Shown: positions 24,450 through 34,112, numbered from the stretch's first letter. The stretch: 64,000 bases of DNA from Natrialba swarupiae (GCF_008245225.1 NZ_VTAW01000001.1:310001-374000); one strand, 5' to 3'. The notes: generated by a model not told the origin, from the sequence alone. Numbers and translations: made by a program.

Positions 24450-26870
24450 GTGAACGAGTCCGAAACGCGCGTCGTCTACGTCGATCCCGATCCGGCGGTG
24501 ACGATACAGCGGGCGCTGGCCCGTCTCGACGCGACGGTCGAGATCGTCGAAACGGCCGAACGGTGTCTCTCTCGGCTGACGAGCGGTCCCGTACACTGCG
24601 TCGTAACCGCCGCCACCCTCCACGACGCCGATTGCGTGGAGTTCTGCCGGCAAGTGAGCGCACACGATCCGGACGTGTCAGTCGTCGTCTGCCCGGCCGA
24701 CGGATCCGAAGCGCTCGCGGGAGAACTCCTCGCAGCCGGAGTCGACGGCTACGTCCCCCGGGAACAGGGACAAGAGGTCGTCGAGAACCGTGTCGCTGAC
24801 GCACTCACGACGACCGAATCGTCGTCTGACTTCCTCGACGACCCGACGCATGCGGACGCACTCGAGGTTCTCCACGAGACAACCCGGGAACTCCTCCGGG
24901 CCGAATCGACCGAGGAGATCGCGACGATCGTCATCGAGGCAACCGAACACGTCCTCGATCGTCCCCTCGCCGGTGTTCGATACTACGACGCGGACGCCGA
25001 GACGCTCGAGGTGGCGGCGACGAGTGTCGAACTCGCGGAGCGAACGACGGAGGTACCGAGGGTCGGTCGTGGCGATCACGTCATCTGGAACGTCTTTGCG
25101 GCCGGCGAGCCCGCGATCGTCGAGGACGTCTCGAGCATCGAATTTCCCTCCCACGTCGAACGATCGGTCGACAGTGCGGTGTTTCACCCGCTCGGAGAGC
25201 ACGGGACCCTCGCCGTCGCGACTACGGACGGCCTCGACGTCTCGGCGATCCACCTCGTACACGTCCTCGCCGCAACGGCGGAAGCGGCACTCGACCGAGC
25301 CGACCGCGAACACGAACTCGTCGATCGGAAAGCGAAGATCGAAACCCTCCACGCCGTCGCCTCGGATCTCGACGACTGTCGCACCCATCAGGACGTGTAC
25401 GATCTGACGGTCGAAGCGGCGGAGGACGTCCTGGACTTCGACGTCTGCGTCGTCGACGTCGTCCGGGATGGAATGCTTGTAAAGCAAGCGATGTCCTCCG
25501 AGTTCGACGATGACGAACCCGGGGATATGTCGATCGACGAGGGGATCGCGGGGAAGACGTATCGCCACGGTCGCACGTACCGCGTCGACGATCTCCGGGC
25601 GAACGACGACGCGCGACCGCACCGACCAGAGTTTCGATCGGTGTTGAGCGTCCCGATCGGTGACCGCGGCGTGTTTCAGACCGTTTCGAGTCGCCGCGGG
25701 GGATTCGAGGAGGAAGACCAGGAACTCGCCGAACTGTTGCTCTCTCACGTCAGTGACGCGCTCGAACGCATCGACTTCGAACAGCGACTCCGGACCGAAC
25801 GAGACCGCTTCGCCGCGCTGTTCGAGAACGTCCCGGACGCCGTCGTCGTCGGCCGCCACGACGACGTCGACGCCGACCCCACGATTCAGATGGTCAACCC
25901 GGCGTTCGAACGGATCTTCGGCTACGACGAGTCGGAACTCGTCGGCGAACCACTCGACGACATCATCGTCCCGTCGAGCCAGACTGACGACGCCCGGATG
26001 TACAATCGACTCAGTACTCACGGTGAGGTAATCGAGGACGAAGTCAAACGACGCTCCGTCGACGGATTGCGCGATTTCATGATGCGACTCGTCCCAGTGG
26101 AGACCGACGGGACGTCCGAGACGGTGTTCGGCGTCTACACCGACGTCACCGAACGCAAACGACGACGAAAGCGCGTCGAAATCCTCAATCGAGTGTTGCG
26201 CCACGACCTGCGCAACGGGATGAACATCGTCGGCGGCTGCGCCGAGATGCTCGCCGAAACCGCCTCCGCTGAGACCGCTCAGTACGCCGAGACGATCCAG
26301 GAGCGAGCCGACGAACTCGTGGAACTGGCCGAGAAGACCCGTGCGGCCGAACAGACCCTCGAGCGCAGCGAGTCGGTGGCCGAGCCGATCGACGTTTCGG
26401 TCGCCGTCGAGAACGCGCTCGCCCAGATCGAGCGGGAGTTCCCCGACGCCGACGTCGACCGATCGCTCCCCGATCGGTGTTTCGCTCGCGCCGACGTCTC
26501 CTTCGGGGCGGCAATCTATCAGGTTCTCGAAAACGCGATCGAACACAGCGACCAGTCGACATCCACGGTCGACGTCTCGCTCTGTGACCGACCGGAGAAC
26601 GGGTTCGTTCGGCTGTCGATCGCCGACGACGGGCCCGGCATTCCCGACGAGGAACGGGAACTCCTCGAGGAAGACCGCGAGATCACCCAACTCAGACACG
26701 CGAGCGGACTCGGCCTCTGGCTGGTCGACTGGGCGGTCACCCAGTCCGGCGGTCGACTTCGGTTCGAGGAGAACGATCCGCGAGGCACCGTCGTCGTTCT
26801 CGAGGTACCGCGAGCGGAACGCGAGTCGCCCGACGCGCTCGCGGACGGGCCAGCCCACGGCGAGGACTGA
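24450..26870 (+). CDS. multidomain histidine kinase: pseudo-receiver, GAF, GAF, PAS, kinase
   Basis: An 806-residue soluble sensor kinase starting at GTG 24450. Residues 6-115 look like a receiver domain (VVYVDPDP, then GVDGYVPREQ), but the phospho-acceptor Asp is replaced (VHCVVTAATL). Two GAF domains follow (about 140-285 and 300-435), then a PAS (455-570, FENVPDAVVVG and NPAFERIFGYDESELVGEP). His585 is the phospho-acceptor in RVLRHDLRNGMNIV. The ATPase domain has ENAIEHSDQ and DDGPGIPDEE. Probably senses small molecules or redox through the GAF domains. No partner regulator is adjacent. Confidence 0.88.
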   Translation: MNESETRVVYVDPDPAVTIQRALARLDATVEIVETAERCLSRLTSGPVHCVVTAATLHDADCVEFCRQVSAHDPDVSVVVCPADGSEALAGELLAAGVDGYVPREQGQEVVENRVADALTTTESSSDFLDDPTHADALEVLHETTRELLRAESTEEIATIVIEATEHVLDRPLAGVRYYDADAETLEVAATSVELAERTTEVPRVGRGDHVIWNVFAAGEPAIVEDVSSIEFPSHVERSVDSAVFHPLGEHGTLAVATTDGLDVSAIHLVHVLAATAEAALDRADREHELVDRKAKIETLHAVASDLDDCRTHQDVYDLTVEAAEDVLDFDVCVVDVVRDGMLVKQAMSSEFDDDEPGDMSIDEGIAGKTYRHGRTYRVDDLRANDDARPHRPEFRSVLSVPIGDRGVFQTVSSRRGGFEEEDQELAELLLSHVSDALERIDFEQRLRTERDRFAALFENVPDAVVVGRHDDVDADPTIQMVNPAFERIFGYDESELVGEPLDDIIVPSSQTDDARMYNRLSTHGEVIEDEVKRRSVDGLRDFMMRLVPVETDGTSETVFGVYTDVTERKRRRKRVEILNRVLRHDLRNGMNIVGGCAEMLAETASAETAQYAETIQERADELVELAEKTRAAEQTLERSESVAEPIDVSVAVENALAQIEREFPDADVDRSLPDRCFARADVSFGAAIYQVLENAIEHSDQSTSTVDVSLCDRPENGFVRLSIADDGPGIPDEERELLEEDREITQLRHASGLGLWLVDWAVTQSGGRLRFEENDPRGTVVVLEVPRAERESPDALADGPAHGED

Positions 26871-26906
26871 TCGAGCTTCGAGACGTCTACGCGGATCGCA
26901 CAGTTA

Positions 26907-27200
26907 TCAGGGTGCGTACAGGGAGTAGGCGATCACGAGGAAGCCGGCGAGCATTAACAGACTCTCGAGCAGCAATCCCAGTCGAAGCGGCACGCTGAGT
27001 ATCTCGTAGAGCATGCCGGCAAGGACGAGTCCGAGCGTGACGAGTCCGAACCCGCCCGCGAGATAGCCAAGCGCCGGCTGGCGGGTACGCTGATAGGCTC
27101 TGTAGGCGAAGAAGGTGATGACGCTGCCGACGACCAGCACGAGCGTTTTGACCACCGCCAGCGCGACCGCCGTCGACGTCCCGATGGCGTCCGGACTCAT
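26907..27200 (-). CDS. DUF7521-like membrane protein
   Basis: A 97-residue protein with three to four membrane helices. The segment VVKTLVLVVGSVITFFAYRA, then YQRTRQPALGYLAGGFGLV, repeats the pattern of the protein at 40684-41016 (FLKGILGFVIAYIAYRGYRR, then PMLYLSTGF). Both belong, as I recall, to the halobacterial DUF7521 family, usually paired with a winged-helix regulator. Here the neighbour is a histidine kinase on the other strand, convergent. The ATG at 27200 fits the hydrophobic start. Function unknown. Confidence 0.75.
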   Translation of the reverse strand: MSPDAIGTSTAVALAVVKTLVLVVGSVITFFAYRAYQRTRQPALGYLAGGFGLVTLGLVLAGMLYEILSVPLRLGLLLESLLMLAGFLVIAYSLYAP

Positions 27201-27342
27201 CCTGGCATCTGACTCGAGATTAGTGACGACCAACAAGTAGTTTCCGTTCGCCTCGTCGCCGTACCGAATCTTCAGTCCGGTCGTCGTCACGCGTTCGCCG
27301 CCACATCGTAACGTTTCCGTCCGTCGGGAGTGACCTTCCCCC

Positions 27343-27606
27343 ATGACGAGACTCGTCGAACTCGAGGCGACCGGCCCGCGAAAGCTCGATTCGGACGACG
27401 TCGACGACGAGAAGGGGAACGTCGCCGTCTGTCAGTGTGGCCTCTCCGATTCGTTTCCCTTCTGTGACGGCAGCCACCGACGAACGCGCGACGAAGCGGA
27501 CGGCGAGACGTACGTCTACGACGACGATGGCCGGAAACGGCTCGAACGCGTCGTTACGAGTGGGGACGAGAGCGGTGGCGCCGACGATCCCGATCAGGAC
27601 GACTGA
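27343..27606 (+). CDS. CDGSH iron-sulfur domain protein
   Basis: An 87-residue protein with the complete CDGSH motif CQCGLSDSFPFCDGSH (about residues 30-45), which binds a redox-active [2Fe-2S] cluster with three Cys and one His. The rest is acidic. Archaeal members are soluble and of unknown role, perhaps in cluster transfer or redox sensing. It is divergent from the DUF7521-like gene. Confidence 0.92.
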   Translation: MTRLVELEATGPRKLDSDDVDDEKGNVAVCQCGLSDSFPFCDGSHRRTRDEADGETYVYDDDGRKRLERVVTSGDESGGADDPDQDD

Positions 27607-27690
27607 CTGGCGTTGACGGATACTCCGCCCCCGTCTCGAGGCGATCTCGAGTTCGGGTGCGCACGGAGCCGACTACCTCGAAAGAGCCGT

Positions 27691-30222
27691 TCAGATCGAT
27701 CGCGCCGAGTTCGCGACGACCAGCGCGCTGCTTGCGGCCATCGCGACGGCGGCGAACAGCGGGTTCAACAGGCCGGCGATCGCGAGCGGAATCGCGACCG
27801 CGTTGTAGACGAACGCCCAGCCGAGATTCTGGCGGATCCGGCTGTTCGTCCCGCTCGCGACGTCGAACGTCTCGGCGACCGCCGTCAGGTCGTCGCCGAG
27901 GACCACGGCGTCTGCTGCGTCCGTCGCGAGCGTCGTCGCACTCCCCATCGCGATGCCGACGTCCGCGGCGGCCAGCGCCGGCGCGTCGTTGCTCCCGTCG
28001 CCGACCATCGCCACCGTGCCGCGAGCCTGGAGTCGTCTCACCGTCTCGGCTTTGGCTTCGGGTGGAACGCCCGCGAAGACCTGGTCGATCCCATCGACGG
28101 CCCGAAAGCGGTCGGCCGACGCCCCCTCGTCGCCAGTGAGCACGACGACGTCTCGTCCGTCGGCCAGCGTGTCGACAGCCTCGAGCCAGCGCTCGCGCGG
28201 CGCGTCGCCGACGACGATGACGCCCCTGACCCGGCCGTCCCAGCCGACGGCGACCGGAACCTCTCCCCGCCTTTCGGCGTCCGTGATCCGCGACTCGAGT
28301 TCTTCTGGAACCGTCAGTCCGCGCTCGTGACACCACTCCGGGTGGCCGACGGCGACGCGTTCGCCGGCGACCACGCCGCTGACGCCGCGACGGTCGCGTT
28401 CGAAACCCTCGACGTCGACCGCGAGTTCGCCGGCGAATTTCCCCTCGGCGGTGGAGTCGGTTCCGTCGGCTTCGTCGGCCACCGCCGCCACCGCTTCCGC
28501 CGCTTCGGTCGCGATCGCGGCCCCGATCGGGTGCTCCGAGAGCGACTCGACCGCGCCCGCTCGAGCGAGCACCTCCCCGGCCGAGTCGTCGCCGGTCGAT
28601 CCGTCCGGCGTCTCGACGACGACCTCCTCGACGCTCATCGATCCCGTCGTCAGCGTCCCGGTCTTGTCGAGGACGACGACGTCGACGTCAGGGGCGTCCT
28701 CGAAGAGCGTCTCTGCGACGACGACGATCCCCCGTTTCGCTGCGGCCTGGACGCCGGCGGCGATCGAAAGCGGCGTCGCGAGGCCGAGCGCGCAGGGACA
28801 GGAGACGATGACCACGGTCAGCCCGACCAGGAGACCACTCGAGACGCTCGAGCCCGTCGCGAGCAACGTCGCGGTCGCGACCGTCGCGAGGACGAGGACG
28901 AGCGGGACGAAGATCGTCGCGAGCTTGTCGGCCAGCCGCTGGACGCCCGGGCGCGAGCTCTGGATCGACCACATGATCGAGACGAGCCGATCGAGGGTGC
29001 TCTCGGCGTCCGCGCCGACCTCGAGGACGACGGGGGCGTCGGTGACGACCGTGCCGCCGCGGACGGGGTCACCGGGCCCCTTCTCGGCGGGCAGCGACTC
29101 CCCGGTGACCAGCGACTCGTCGACCGCGGCCTCGCCCTCGAGGAGTTCGCCGTCGAGCGGGATCCGTTCGCCCGGCCGTACGAGGAGCCGATCGCCGGGT
29201 TCGACCGCCTCGATCGGGACCGTCTCGCCGTCGACCCGCCGGGCCTCGTCGACGCGCTGTTCGGTGAGATCGGAGAGCAGCCCTGCCGCCCGCCGCTTGA
29301 TCCGCTCCTCGTAGTACGTTCCCGCCGTGACGACGAGGATGATCGCGACGCTCACGTCGAAGTAGAGGTCCGTCCGCCCGAGCGACATCGCGAGCGTGCT
29401 GTAGGCGTAGGCTCCGAGCGCCGCGGTGGCGACGAGCAGATCCATATTCGGCATCCCGGCGCGCAGGCTGACGAACGCACCCCGCAGGATGGGATAGCCC
29501 GTATAGAAGAGGACGAACGACGTCATCAGCCAGATGTTCACCGCGAGGTAGTAGCCGTCGTAGCCGCCGAAGTCGACGACCGGATCGTAGCCGAAGTAGG
29601 TCGGATACAGAAAGACCGCGTACCACACCATCACCATCATTCCGAACAGGCCGCCACCGATCAGGAACTTCACGAGCGCCTGATCGCGACTCGAGTCCTC
29701 CGCCTCCGTCCCGCGTTCGCGGGCGGTGTAGCCGTAACCGGAGACGATCTCGGGGAGGTCCTCGGCCTCGAGTCGATCGGGATCGTACGCGACGCGAACC
29801 GTCTCGGTCGCGTAGCTCGCTTCGACGGCCTGGACACCCGCCGTCGAGGACGCCGTCGCCTCGAGAAACGCCTCGCAGGTCGAACAGTGCATCCCCTCGA
29901 CGGCCAAAAACGCCTCCTCGCCGTCGAACTGCTCCGGGTCCGACTCCGCGTCCGGGTCGGACGCCCCCTCGAGGCGCTGGCGAACCTCGCGTTCGACGCC
30001 GTCGTCCCCAACACCGTCGAGTGTCCGGTGGACCTCGAGACAGCCACGACAGCAGAACGTTCCGGAAACGTCGGGTTCGGTGATCGGAGTCGACGGCGTC
30101 GGGAGCGAACAGAGAGTACACTCGTCGTCTGGATCACGCGACGCGGCGTCGTCGGCTTCGGCCCCGTCGGGAGCGAGGGGCACACTCGACCTGTCGCTGG
30201 ATCCGGCGTTGGAGTCTGTCAT
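27691..30222 (-). CDS. copper-type P1B ATPase with FixI/CcoI-like N-terminus
   Basis: An 843-residue heavy-metal pump. The first 70 residues hold a Cys cluster (CTLCSLP, then FCCRGCLEVH), like the extra metal-binding region of CcoI/FixI. An HMA domain follows with GMHCSTC (about residues 109-115). The membrane part has the ion-binding CPC motif (VVIVSCPCALGLATPLS); the phosphorylation loop is DKTGTLTTG, with TGES and a GDGSNDAPAL hinge. Being beside the ba3 oxidase genes and having the CcoI-type N-terminus suggests it supplies copper for oxidase assembly. General copper export is the alternative. Confidence 0.92.
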   Translation of the reverse strand: MTDSNAGSSDRSSVPLAPDGAEADDAASRDPDDECTLCSLPTPSTPITEPDVSGTFCCRGCLEVHRTLDGVGDDGVEREVRQRLEGASDPDAESDPEQFDGEEAFLAVEGMHCSTCEAFLEATASSTAGVQAVEASYATETVRVAYDPDRLEAEDLPEIVSGYGYTARERGTEAEDSSRDQALVKFLIGGGLFGMMVMVWYAVFLYPTYFGYDPVVDFGGYDGYYLAVNIWLMTSFVLFYTGYPILRGAFVSLRAGMPNMDLLVATAALGAYAYSTLAMSLGRTDLYFDVSVAIILVVTAGTYYEERIKRRAAGLLSDLTEQRVDEARRVDGETVPIEAVEPGDRLLVRPGERIPLDGELLEGEAAVDESLVTGESLPAEKGPGDPVRGGTVVTDAPVVLEVGADAESTLDRLVSIMWSIQSSRPGVQRLADKLATIFVPLVLVLATVATATLLATGSSVSSGLLVGLTVVIVSCPCALGLATPLSIAAGVQAAAKRGIVVVAETLFEDAPDVDVVVLDKTGTLTTGSMSVEEVVVETPDGSTGDDSAGEVLARAGAVESLSEHPIGAAIATEAAEAVAAVADEADGTDSTAEGKFAGELAVDVEGFERDRRGVSGVVAGERVAVGHPEWCHERGLTVPEELESRITDAERRGEVPVAVGWDGRVRGVIVVGDAPRERWLEAVDTLADGRDVVVLTGDEGASADRFRAVDGIDQVFAGVPPEAKAETVRRLQARGTVAMVGDGSNDAPALAAADVGIAMGSATTLATDAADAVVLGDDLTAVAETFDVASGTNSRIRQNLGWAFVYNAVAIPLAIAGLLNPLFAAVAMAASSALVVANSARSI

Positions 30223-30370
30223 CTGTCGAGCGAGTATCCTCGAGGGCGTCCCGGTCGGTGGTGTACAGCTCCCGATCGGACGTCCGTCGACTGTACGCCT
30301 CCCTCATCTGTCGACCGTTCTCGCCAGCCGATCAGCCGTGACCTGCCACGAGGGCATGCGACCATCGACG

Positions 30371-30580
30371 CTACGACGTCCCCGACGACCGCGGCTCCGG
30401 CTCGTGGTGGCCGTCGACGGGGCCGAACGCGACGTACAGACAGCCGAGAATGAACACGACGTTGACCGCGGAGACGGCCGCCGCCACCAGCGAACTCCCG
30501 AGTCCGTACCACGCGACCGGAACGAGCGCGAGCAACCCGACCGGGAGCGATATACGCGGAGAAGCTTCTTCGAGTACCAT
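30371..30580 (-). CDS. small ba3-oxidase-associated membrane protein
   Basis: A 69-residue protein with two membrane helices (about residues 12-30 and 32-54) and a His-containing tail (DGHHEPEP). Proteins of this size and shape are annotated in other halobacteria as a cytochrome ba3 oxidase subunit. It is divergent from cbaD across 98 bases and upstream of the copper ATPase on the same strand, which supports a role in the oxidase or its assembly. Confidence 0.6.
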   Translation of the reverse strand: MVLEEASPRISLPVGLLALVPVAWYGLGSSLVAAAVSAVNVVFILGCLYVAFGPVDGHHEPEPRSSGTS

Positions 30581-30678
30581 ACGCGAGGGTAGCTGTCGGA
30601 ACGTGTTAATACTGCCCCCGTTCCTACAGAGTGGGAATTGGTTTAGTGGTTAAGCGCTGGTCCTACAAACTCCACGGT

Positions 30679-30888
30679 ATGAGTCAAGCGACCGAAGAGC
30701 CGGTATCCGAACCGCGCGCGGAGGGAATCCGCGAAATTGGACACGACGAGTTCGATCCAGTGGGGACGCTCGCGTTAATCGGGCTCTACTTTCTCATTCT
30801 GATCGGGCTCTGGTTTTTCATGTACTTCGTCGAATTCCTCGGAAACGATCCGACGGTCGTCGGCACGGCCGTGGTGACACTTGCATGA
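30679..30888 (+). CDS. cbaD: ba3-type oxidase small subunit (CbaD)
   Basis: A 69-residue protein with one membrane helix (TLALIGLYFLILIGLWFFMY) after an acidic N-terminus. It matches the single-helix small subunit (IIa-like) of B-type oxidases in position and shape. Its stop overlaps the start of the CuA subunit by 4 bases (ATGA). It is first in the cba operon; GGTTAAGC (30648-30655) is a weak TATA element about 27 bases before the ATG. Confidence 0.75.
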   Translation: MSQATEEPVSEPRAEGIREIGHDEFDPVGTLALIGLYFLILIGLWFFMYFVEFLGNDPTVVGTAVVTLA

Positions 30889-31688
30889 ACATTCACACCT
30901 ACGAGAAACTGTGGCTCGTCGCGGCGATGTTGTTGATCGTCACGTTCATCGCGACGATCACCTACGGCTCGGTCGGCCTCGGGATCGCGATGGTCGGCGA
31001 CCAGCAGCCGACGGTCGAACCAACCGAACTCAGCGACGACGAACGCTTCGGCGACCCGCGCGTCGAACAGGTCGGTGAAAACGAGTACGAAGCCTACGTC
31101 GTCGCCCAGACGTTTCGATACCAGCCCGACCCGATCGAAGTCCCCGAAGACAGCCAGGTGACGTTCTACGTCACCGCCAGGGACGTCATCCACAGCTTCA
31201 GCATCGTCGGCACCAACGTCAACACGATGGCCATCCCCGGCGAGATCGCCGAGATGACCGTCGAGTTCGACGAAGTCGGCGAGTACGGTGTCGTCTGTAA
31301 CGAGTACTGTGGCCCTGGCCACCACGACATGGAGGGCGAACTCCACGTCGTCCCCGCCGAGGAGTTCGACCTGGTCGACCACTCGGTGGACACACCGACC
31401 GAGGTCGAACCCGACGACGAGGCCGAGTTCACGGTCGAAGTTCGGAACCGTCAACTCGACGATCTCGAGACGACGGTCGTCCTCGAGGTCGGCGACGAGA
31501 CGTTCGAAGAAGAGCTCGTCGTCGCCGGCGGCGAAACGGCGGAGACGACGATCGTCGTCGACACCGCGGATCTCGGCGAGGGCGACCACGACTGGACGAT
31601 CACCGTCGACGAGTTCGAGGAGGCCGGGACCCTGAGCGTGGTCGACCCGGACGCCGAAGACGACGACGGAGGTGACGACGATGAGTAA
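30885..31688 (+). CDS. cbaB: ba3-type oxidase subunit II (CuA) with extra C-terminal domain
   Basis: A 267-residue subunit that takes electrons from the donor protein. One N-terminal helix (residues 9-36) anchors a cupredoxin domain outside. The CuA ligands are all present with the spacing of the Thermus ba3 enzyme: His103, Cys138, Glu140 (backbone), Cys142, His146, Met149. Residues 160-255 form an additional beta-rich acidic domain (CARDB/Ig-like: EFTVEVRNRQ, then VVLEVGDETFEEEL), which is absent from Thermus subunit II. It ends in a poly-acidic tail. It overlaps cbaA by 8 bases. Confidence 0.9.
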   Translation: MNIHTYEKLWLVAAMLLIVTFIATITYGSVGLGIAMVGDQQPTVEPTELSDDERFGDPRVEQVGENEYEAYVVAQTFRYQPDPIEVPEDSQVTFYVTARDVIHSFSIVGTNVNTMAIPGEIAEMTVEFDEVGEYGVVCNEYCGPGHHDMEGELHVVPAEEFDLVDHSVDTPTEVEPDDEAEFTVEVRNRQLDDLETTVVLEVGDETFEEELVVAGGETAETTIVVDTADLGEGDHDWTITVDEFEEAGTLSVVDPDAEDDDGGDDDE

Positions 31689-33456
31689 CGCGTACATCGA
31701 CGAGTTCCCCGCGGAAGCGAGGATCGTCCGGGCCGCGTTCTACAGTTCGTTCCTCGCGCTGGCACTGGGTGGTGTGTTCGGGATCATCCAGACGCTTCAC
31801 CGGACCGACTTTCTCCGGTTTATGGACTCGGTGGACTACTACACCGTCCTCACTGCTCACGGCGTCTTCCTCGTGATCTCGTTTACGATCTTCTTCCTCG
31901 TCGGGATCTTCACCTGGGCGATAACGACCAGCCTCGACCGTGGCCTCGAAGACATCCGATTCAGCTGGGGCTGGTACTCGCTGATGGCGGTCGGAATAAC
32001 GCTGACCGGCGTCGCGATCCTGGCTGGCTTCACCGACGCGACCGATATTAGCGCATCGGTTCTGTTTACGTTTTACGCCCCGCTACAGGCGCATCCGATG
32101 TTCTACCTCGGACTGGTGCTGTTCGTCGTCGGCACCTGGCTGGCCGGCGCCGACTGGTTCCGATCCTGGCTGGCCTGGAAGGCAGAGAACCCGGACGAGC
32201 GGATCCCGCTGCCGACGTTCATGGTGTTGACGACGATGCTCATGTGGTACATCGCGACGCTGGGCGTCGCCGTGGCGATCCTCGCGTTCCTGTTGCCGTG
32301 GTCGCTCGGCTGGATCGACACCGTCAATCCGCTGCTGACCAGAACGCTGTTCTGGTTCTTCGGCCACCCGGTCGTCTACTTCTGGCTGATGCCGGCGTAC
32401 ATGATGTGGTACGTCATGCTCCCCAAAATCTCGGGCGGGAAACTGTTCAGCGACCCGCTCGCCCGCGTCGTCTTCGTGCTGTTTCTGGTGCTCTCGGTGC
32501 CGACCGGAATCCACCACCAGTACCTCGATCCGGGCATCGCCGAGGGATTCAAGTTCATCGCGATGACGAACACGATGTTCCTCCTGTTGCCGAGCCTGCT
32601 GACGGCGTTTACCGTCGTCGCCAGCATGGAACACGGTGCCCGACAGCGCGGCGGCGAGGGCTACCTCGGCTGGCTGAAAGCCCTCCCGTGGCGTGATCCC
32701 GTCTTCACCGGCATGGCGCTTGCGGGTCTGATGTTCGCCGCCGCCGGCTTCTCGGGCATGATCAACGCCGGCATGAACATCAACTATCTCGTGCACAACA
32801 CGTTCTGGGTCGTCGGCCACTTCCACCTCACCGTCGGCACCGCCGTCGCGCTGACGTTCATGGCCGTCACCTACTGGTTCCTCCCGCAGGTGACCGGCAG
32901 GGCGCTGTGGAACCGCTCGGTGGCGCTTGGACAGGTCGTCCTCTGGTTTATCGGTATGACGTTCATGTCCAACGCAATGCACCGCGGCGGCCTGCTCGGT
33001 ATCCCGCGTCGAACGGCCGAACCACAGTACGAGGGCTTCGAGTTCGAGGCCGCCGTCGGCAGCGTCGCCGAACTCGACGCCCAGATCGCCCTCGGCGGCG
33101 TGTTGCTGACGCTCTCGCTCGTCCTGTTCTTCGCGAACGTGATCGGCACGGCACTCAACGGCAAAAGCGACTCCCTCCCCGCCAACGGCTACGCCGAGAC
33201 ACTCTCCGGGCCCGAGGACGCTCCGCTCGTCCTCGACAACCTGAAACTCTGGACGGCCATCGCCGTCGTCCTCGTGATCTTCGCGTACACCTTCCCGCTG
33301 TTGAGTATCATCGAACGCGGCGGCCTCTTTGGCCCCGAAGTCATCCCGTTCCCGCTCACCCTCGAGTCGGTGACGACGGTCGGGATCGCCCTCGAGACCG
33401 CCGCCACCGAGACGGTCGACGGCGCGACGTTGGCGCTCGTGGGGGTGATCCGGTAA
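31681..33456 (+). CDS. cbaA: ba3-type heme-copper oxidase subunit I
   Basis: A 591-residue, roughly 13-helix catalytic subunit that reduces O2 to water and pumps protons. Low-spin heme ligand: His in VLTAHGVFLV. CuB site: GHPVVYFWLMP with the His-Tyr pair, and IHHQYLDPG with two His. High-spin and low-spin heme ligands: VGHFHLTVG. The absence of the D-channel motif and the length agree with a B-type oxidase. The ATG at 31681 lies inside the end of cbaB; the stop overlaps the next gene (TAATG). Confidence 0.95.
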   Translation: MSNAYIDEFPAEARIVRAAFYSSFLALALGGVFGIIQTLHRTDFLRFMDSVDYYTVLTAHGVFLVISFTIFFLVGIFTWAITTSLDRGLEDIRFSWGWYSLMAVGITLTGVAILAGFTDATDISASVLFTFYAPLQAHPMFYLGLVLFVVGTWLAGADWFRSWLAWKAENPDERIPLPTFMVLTTMLMWYIATLGVAVAILAFLLPWSLGWIDTVNPLLTRTLFWFFGHPVVYFWLMPAYMMWYVMLPKISGGKLFSDPLARVVFVLFLVLSVPTGIHHQYLDPGIAEGFKFIAMTNTMFLLLPSLLTAFTVVASMEHGARQRGGEGYLGWLKALPWRDPVFTGMALAGLMFAAAGFSGMINAGMNINYLVHNTFWVVGHFHLTVGTAVALTFMAVTYWFLPQVTGRALWNRSVALGQVVLWFIGMTFMSNAMHRGGLLGIPRRTAEPQYEGFEFEAAVGSVAELDAQIALGGVLLTLSLVLFFANVIGTALNGKSDSLPANGYAETLSGPEDAPLVLDNLKLWTAIAVVLVIFAYTFPLLSIIERGGLFGPEVIPFPLTLESVTTVGIALETAATETVDGATLALVGVIR

Positions 33457-33659
33457 TGCGTATCTCCAAGGCAGCGTTGCTCGTCGTCATCGCCTTCACC
33501 GTCCCGATCCTCGTCGAACTCCGGACGGTACTCGCCTGGGTCAACGTCGAACTCACCGTCCTCGAGTCGGTGACACTCGGCGTCGCGATGATCCTCGCGA
33601 TCCTCGTCTGGGCGCTGTGGCCCGAAAACGGCGAGAGCGGCCACTCGAGTACCCGGTGA
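33456..33659 (+). CDS. small membrane protein of the ba3 operon (CbaC-like)
   Basis: A 67-residue protein with two membrane helices (ISKAALLVVIAFTVPILVEL and VTLGVAMILAILVWALWP). Its ATG shares a base with the cbaA stop, so it is translationally coupled and the last gene of the operon. Similar proteins are called CbaC in other halobacteria; the letter is from memory. It converges on the next gene with only 4 bases between stops. Confidence 0.75.
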   Translation: MRISKAALLVVIAFTVPILVELRTVLAWVNVELTVLESVTLGVAMILAILVWALWPENGESGHSSTR

Positions 33660-33663
33660 CCGG

Positions 33664-33975
33664 CTACCAGGTCTCGATTCGCCCCGACCGAACGTCTTCT
33701 ACACAGCCCTCGCAGTCCGGATGTCCCTCCTCGTAACAGGCAGGTCGGTACTGCTCGTCGAGTTTCGCCCCACGCCGCTCGGCGTAGCGTCGACAGACGA
33801 TCTTCGCCCGCCCTTCCTCGTCGGACGGAAGGCTCCGGGCGTGTTTCGCCACCTGATACGCCTCCCGGGCCTCCGATAACTGTTCGTCGGTCGACTCGCG
33901 TAGCTGTTCGTACTCCTCGCCTGCCTCCTGGAGCTTCGACCGCAGGAATCGCTCGAGTCGACGACGATCCGCCAT
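33664..33975 (-). CDS. DUF7091-like protein
   Basis: A 103-residue cytoplasmic protein. It starts MADRRRLERFLRSKLQEAGE, is helical and charged, and has a C-terminal Cys cluster (CRRYAERRGAKLDEQYRPAC, then DCEGCVEDVRSGRIETW), which suggests a metal site. I recall it as the halobacterial DUF7091 family, function unknown. The ATG at 33975 gives the family start; a longer frame to 34038 looks unnatural. Confidence 0.75.
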   Translation of the reverse strand: MADRRRLERFLRSKLQEAGEEYEQLRESTDEQLSEAREAYQVAKHARSLPSDEEGRAKIVCRRYAERRGAKLDEQYRPACYEEGHPDCEGCVEDVRSGRIETW

Positions 33976-34112
33976 TACCCCCTGGTTCGGTCGCCTGCCC
34001 CATATACTGTTTGACGCACGAGGGTCGACGGGGATCACGTAGGTGTACTGACGTCTCTGGACTCGAGACAGAGAGTAAGGGTTAACTTCAGCCCGTGGTT
34101 CTCTCGAGACGA

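Noticed and set aside
27613-30453. A very long plus-strand open frame opposite the copper ATPase
   Set aside because: It is Arg/Asp-rich without domains, and the opposite strand encodes a complete P1B ATPase. Such frames arise from GC-rich codon use.
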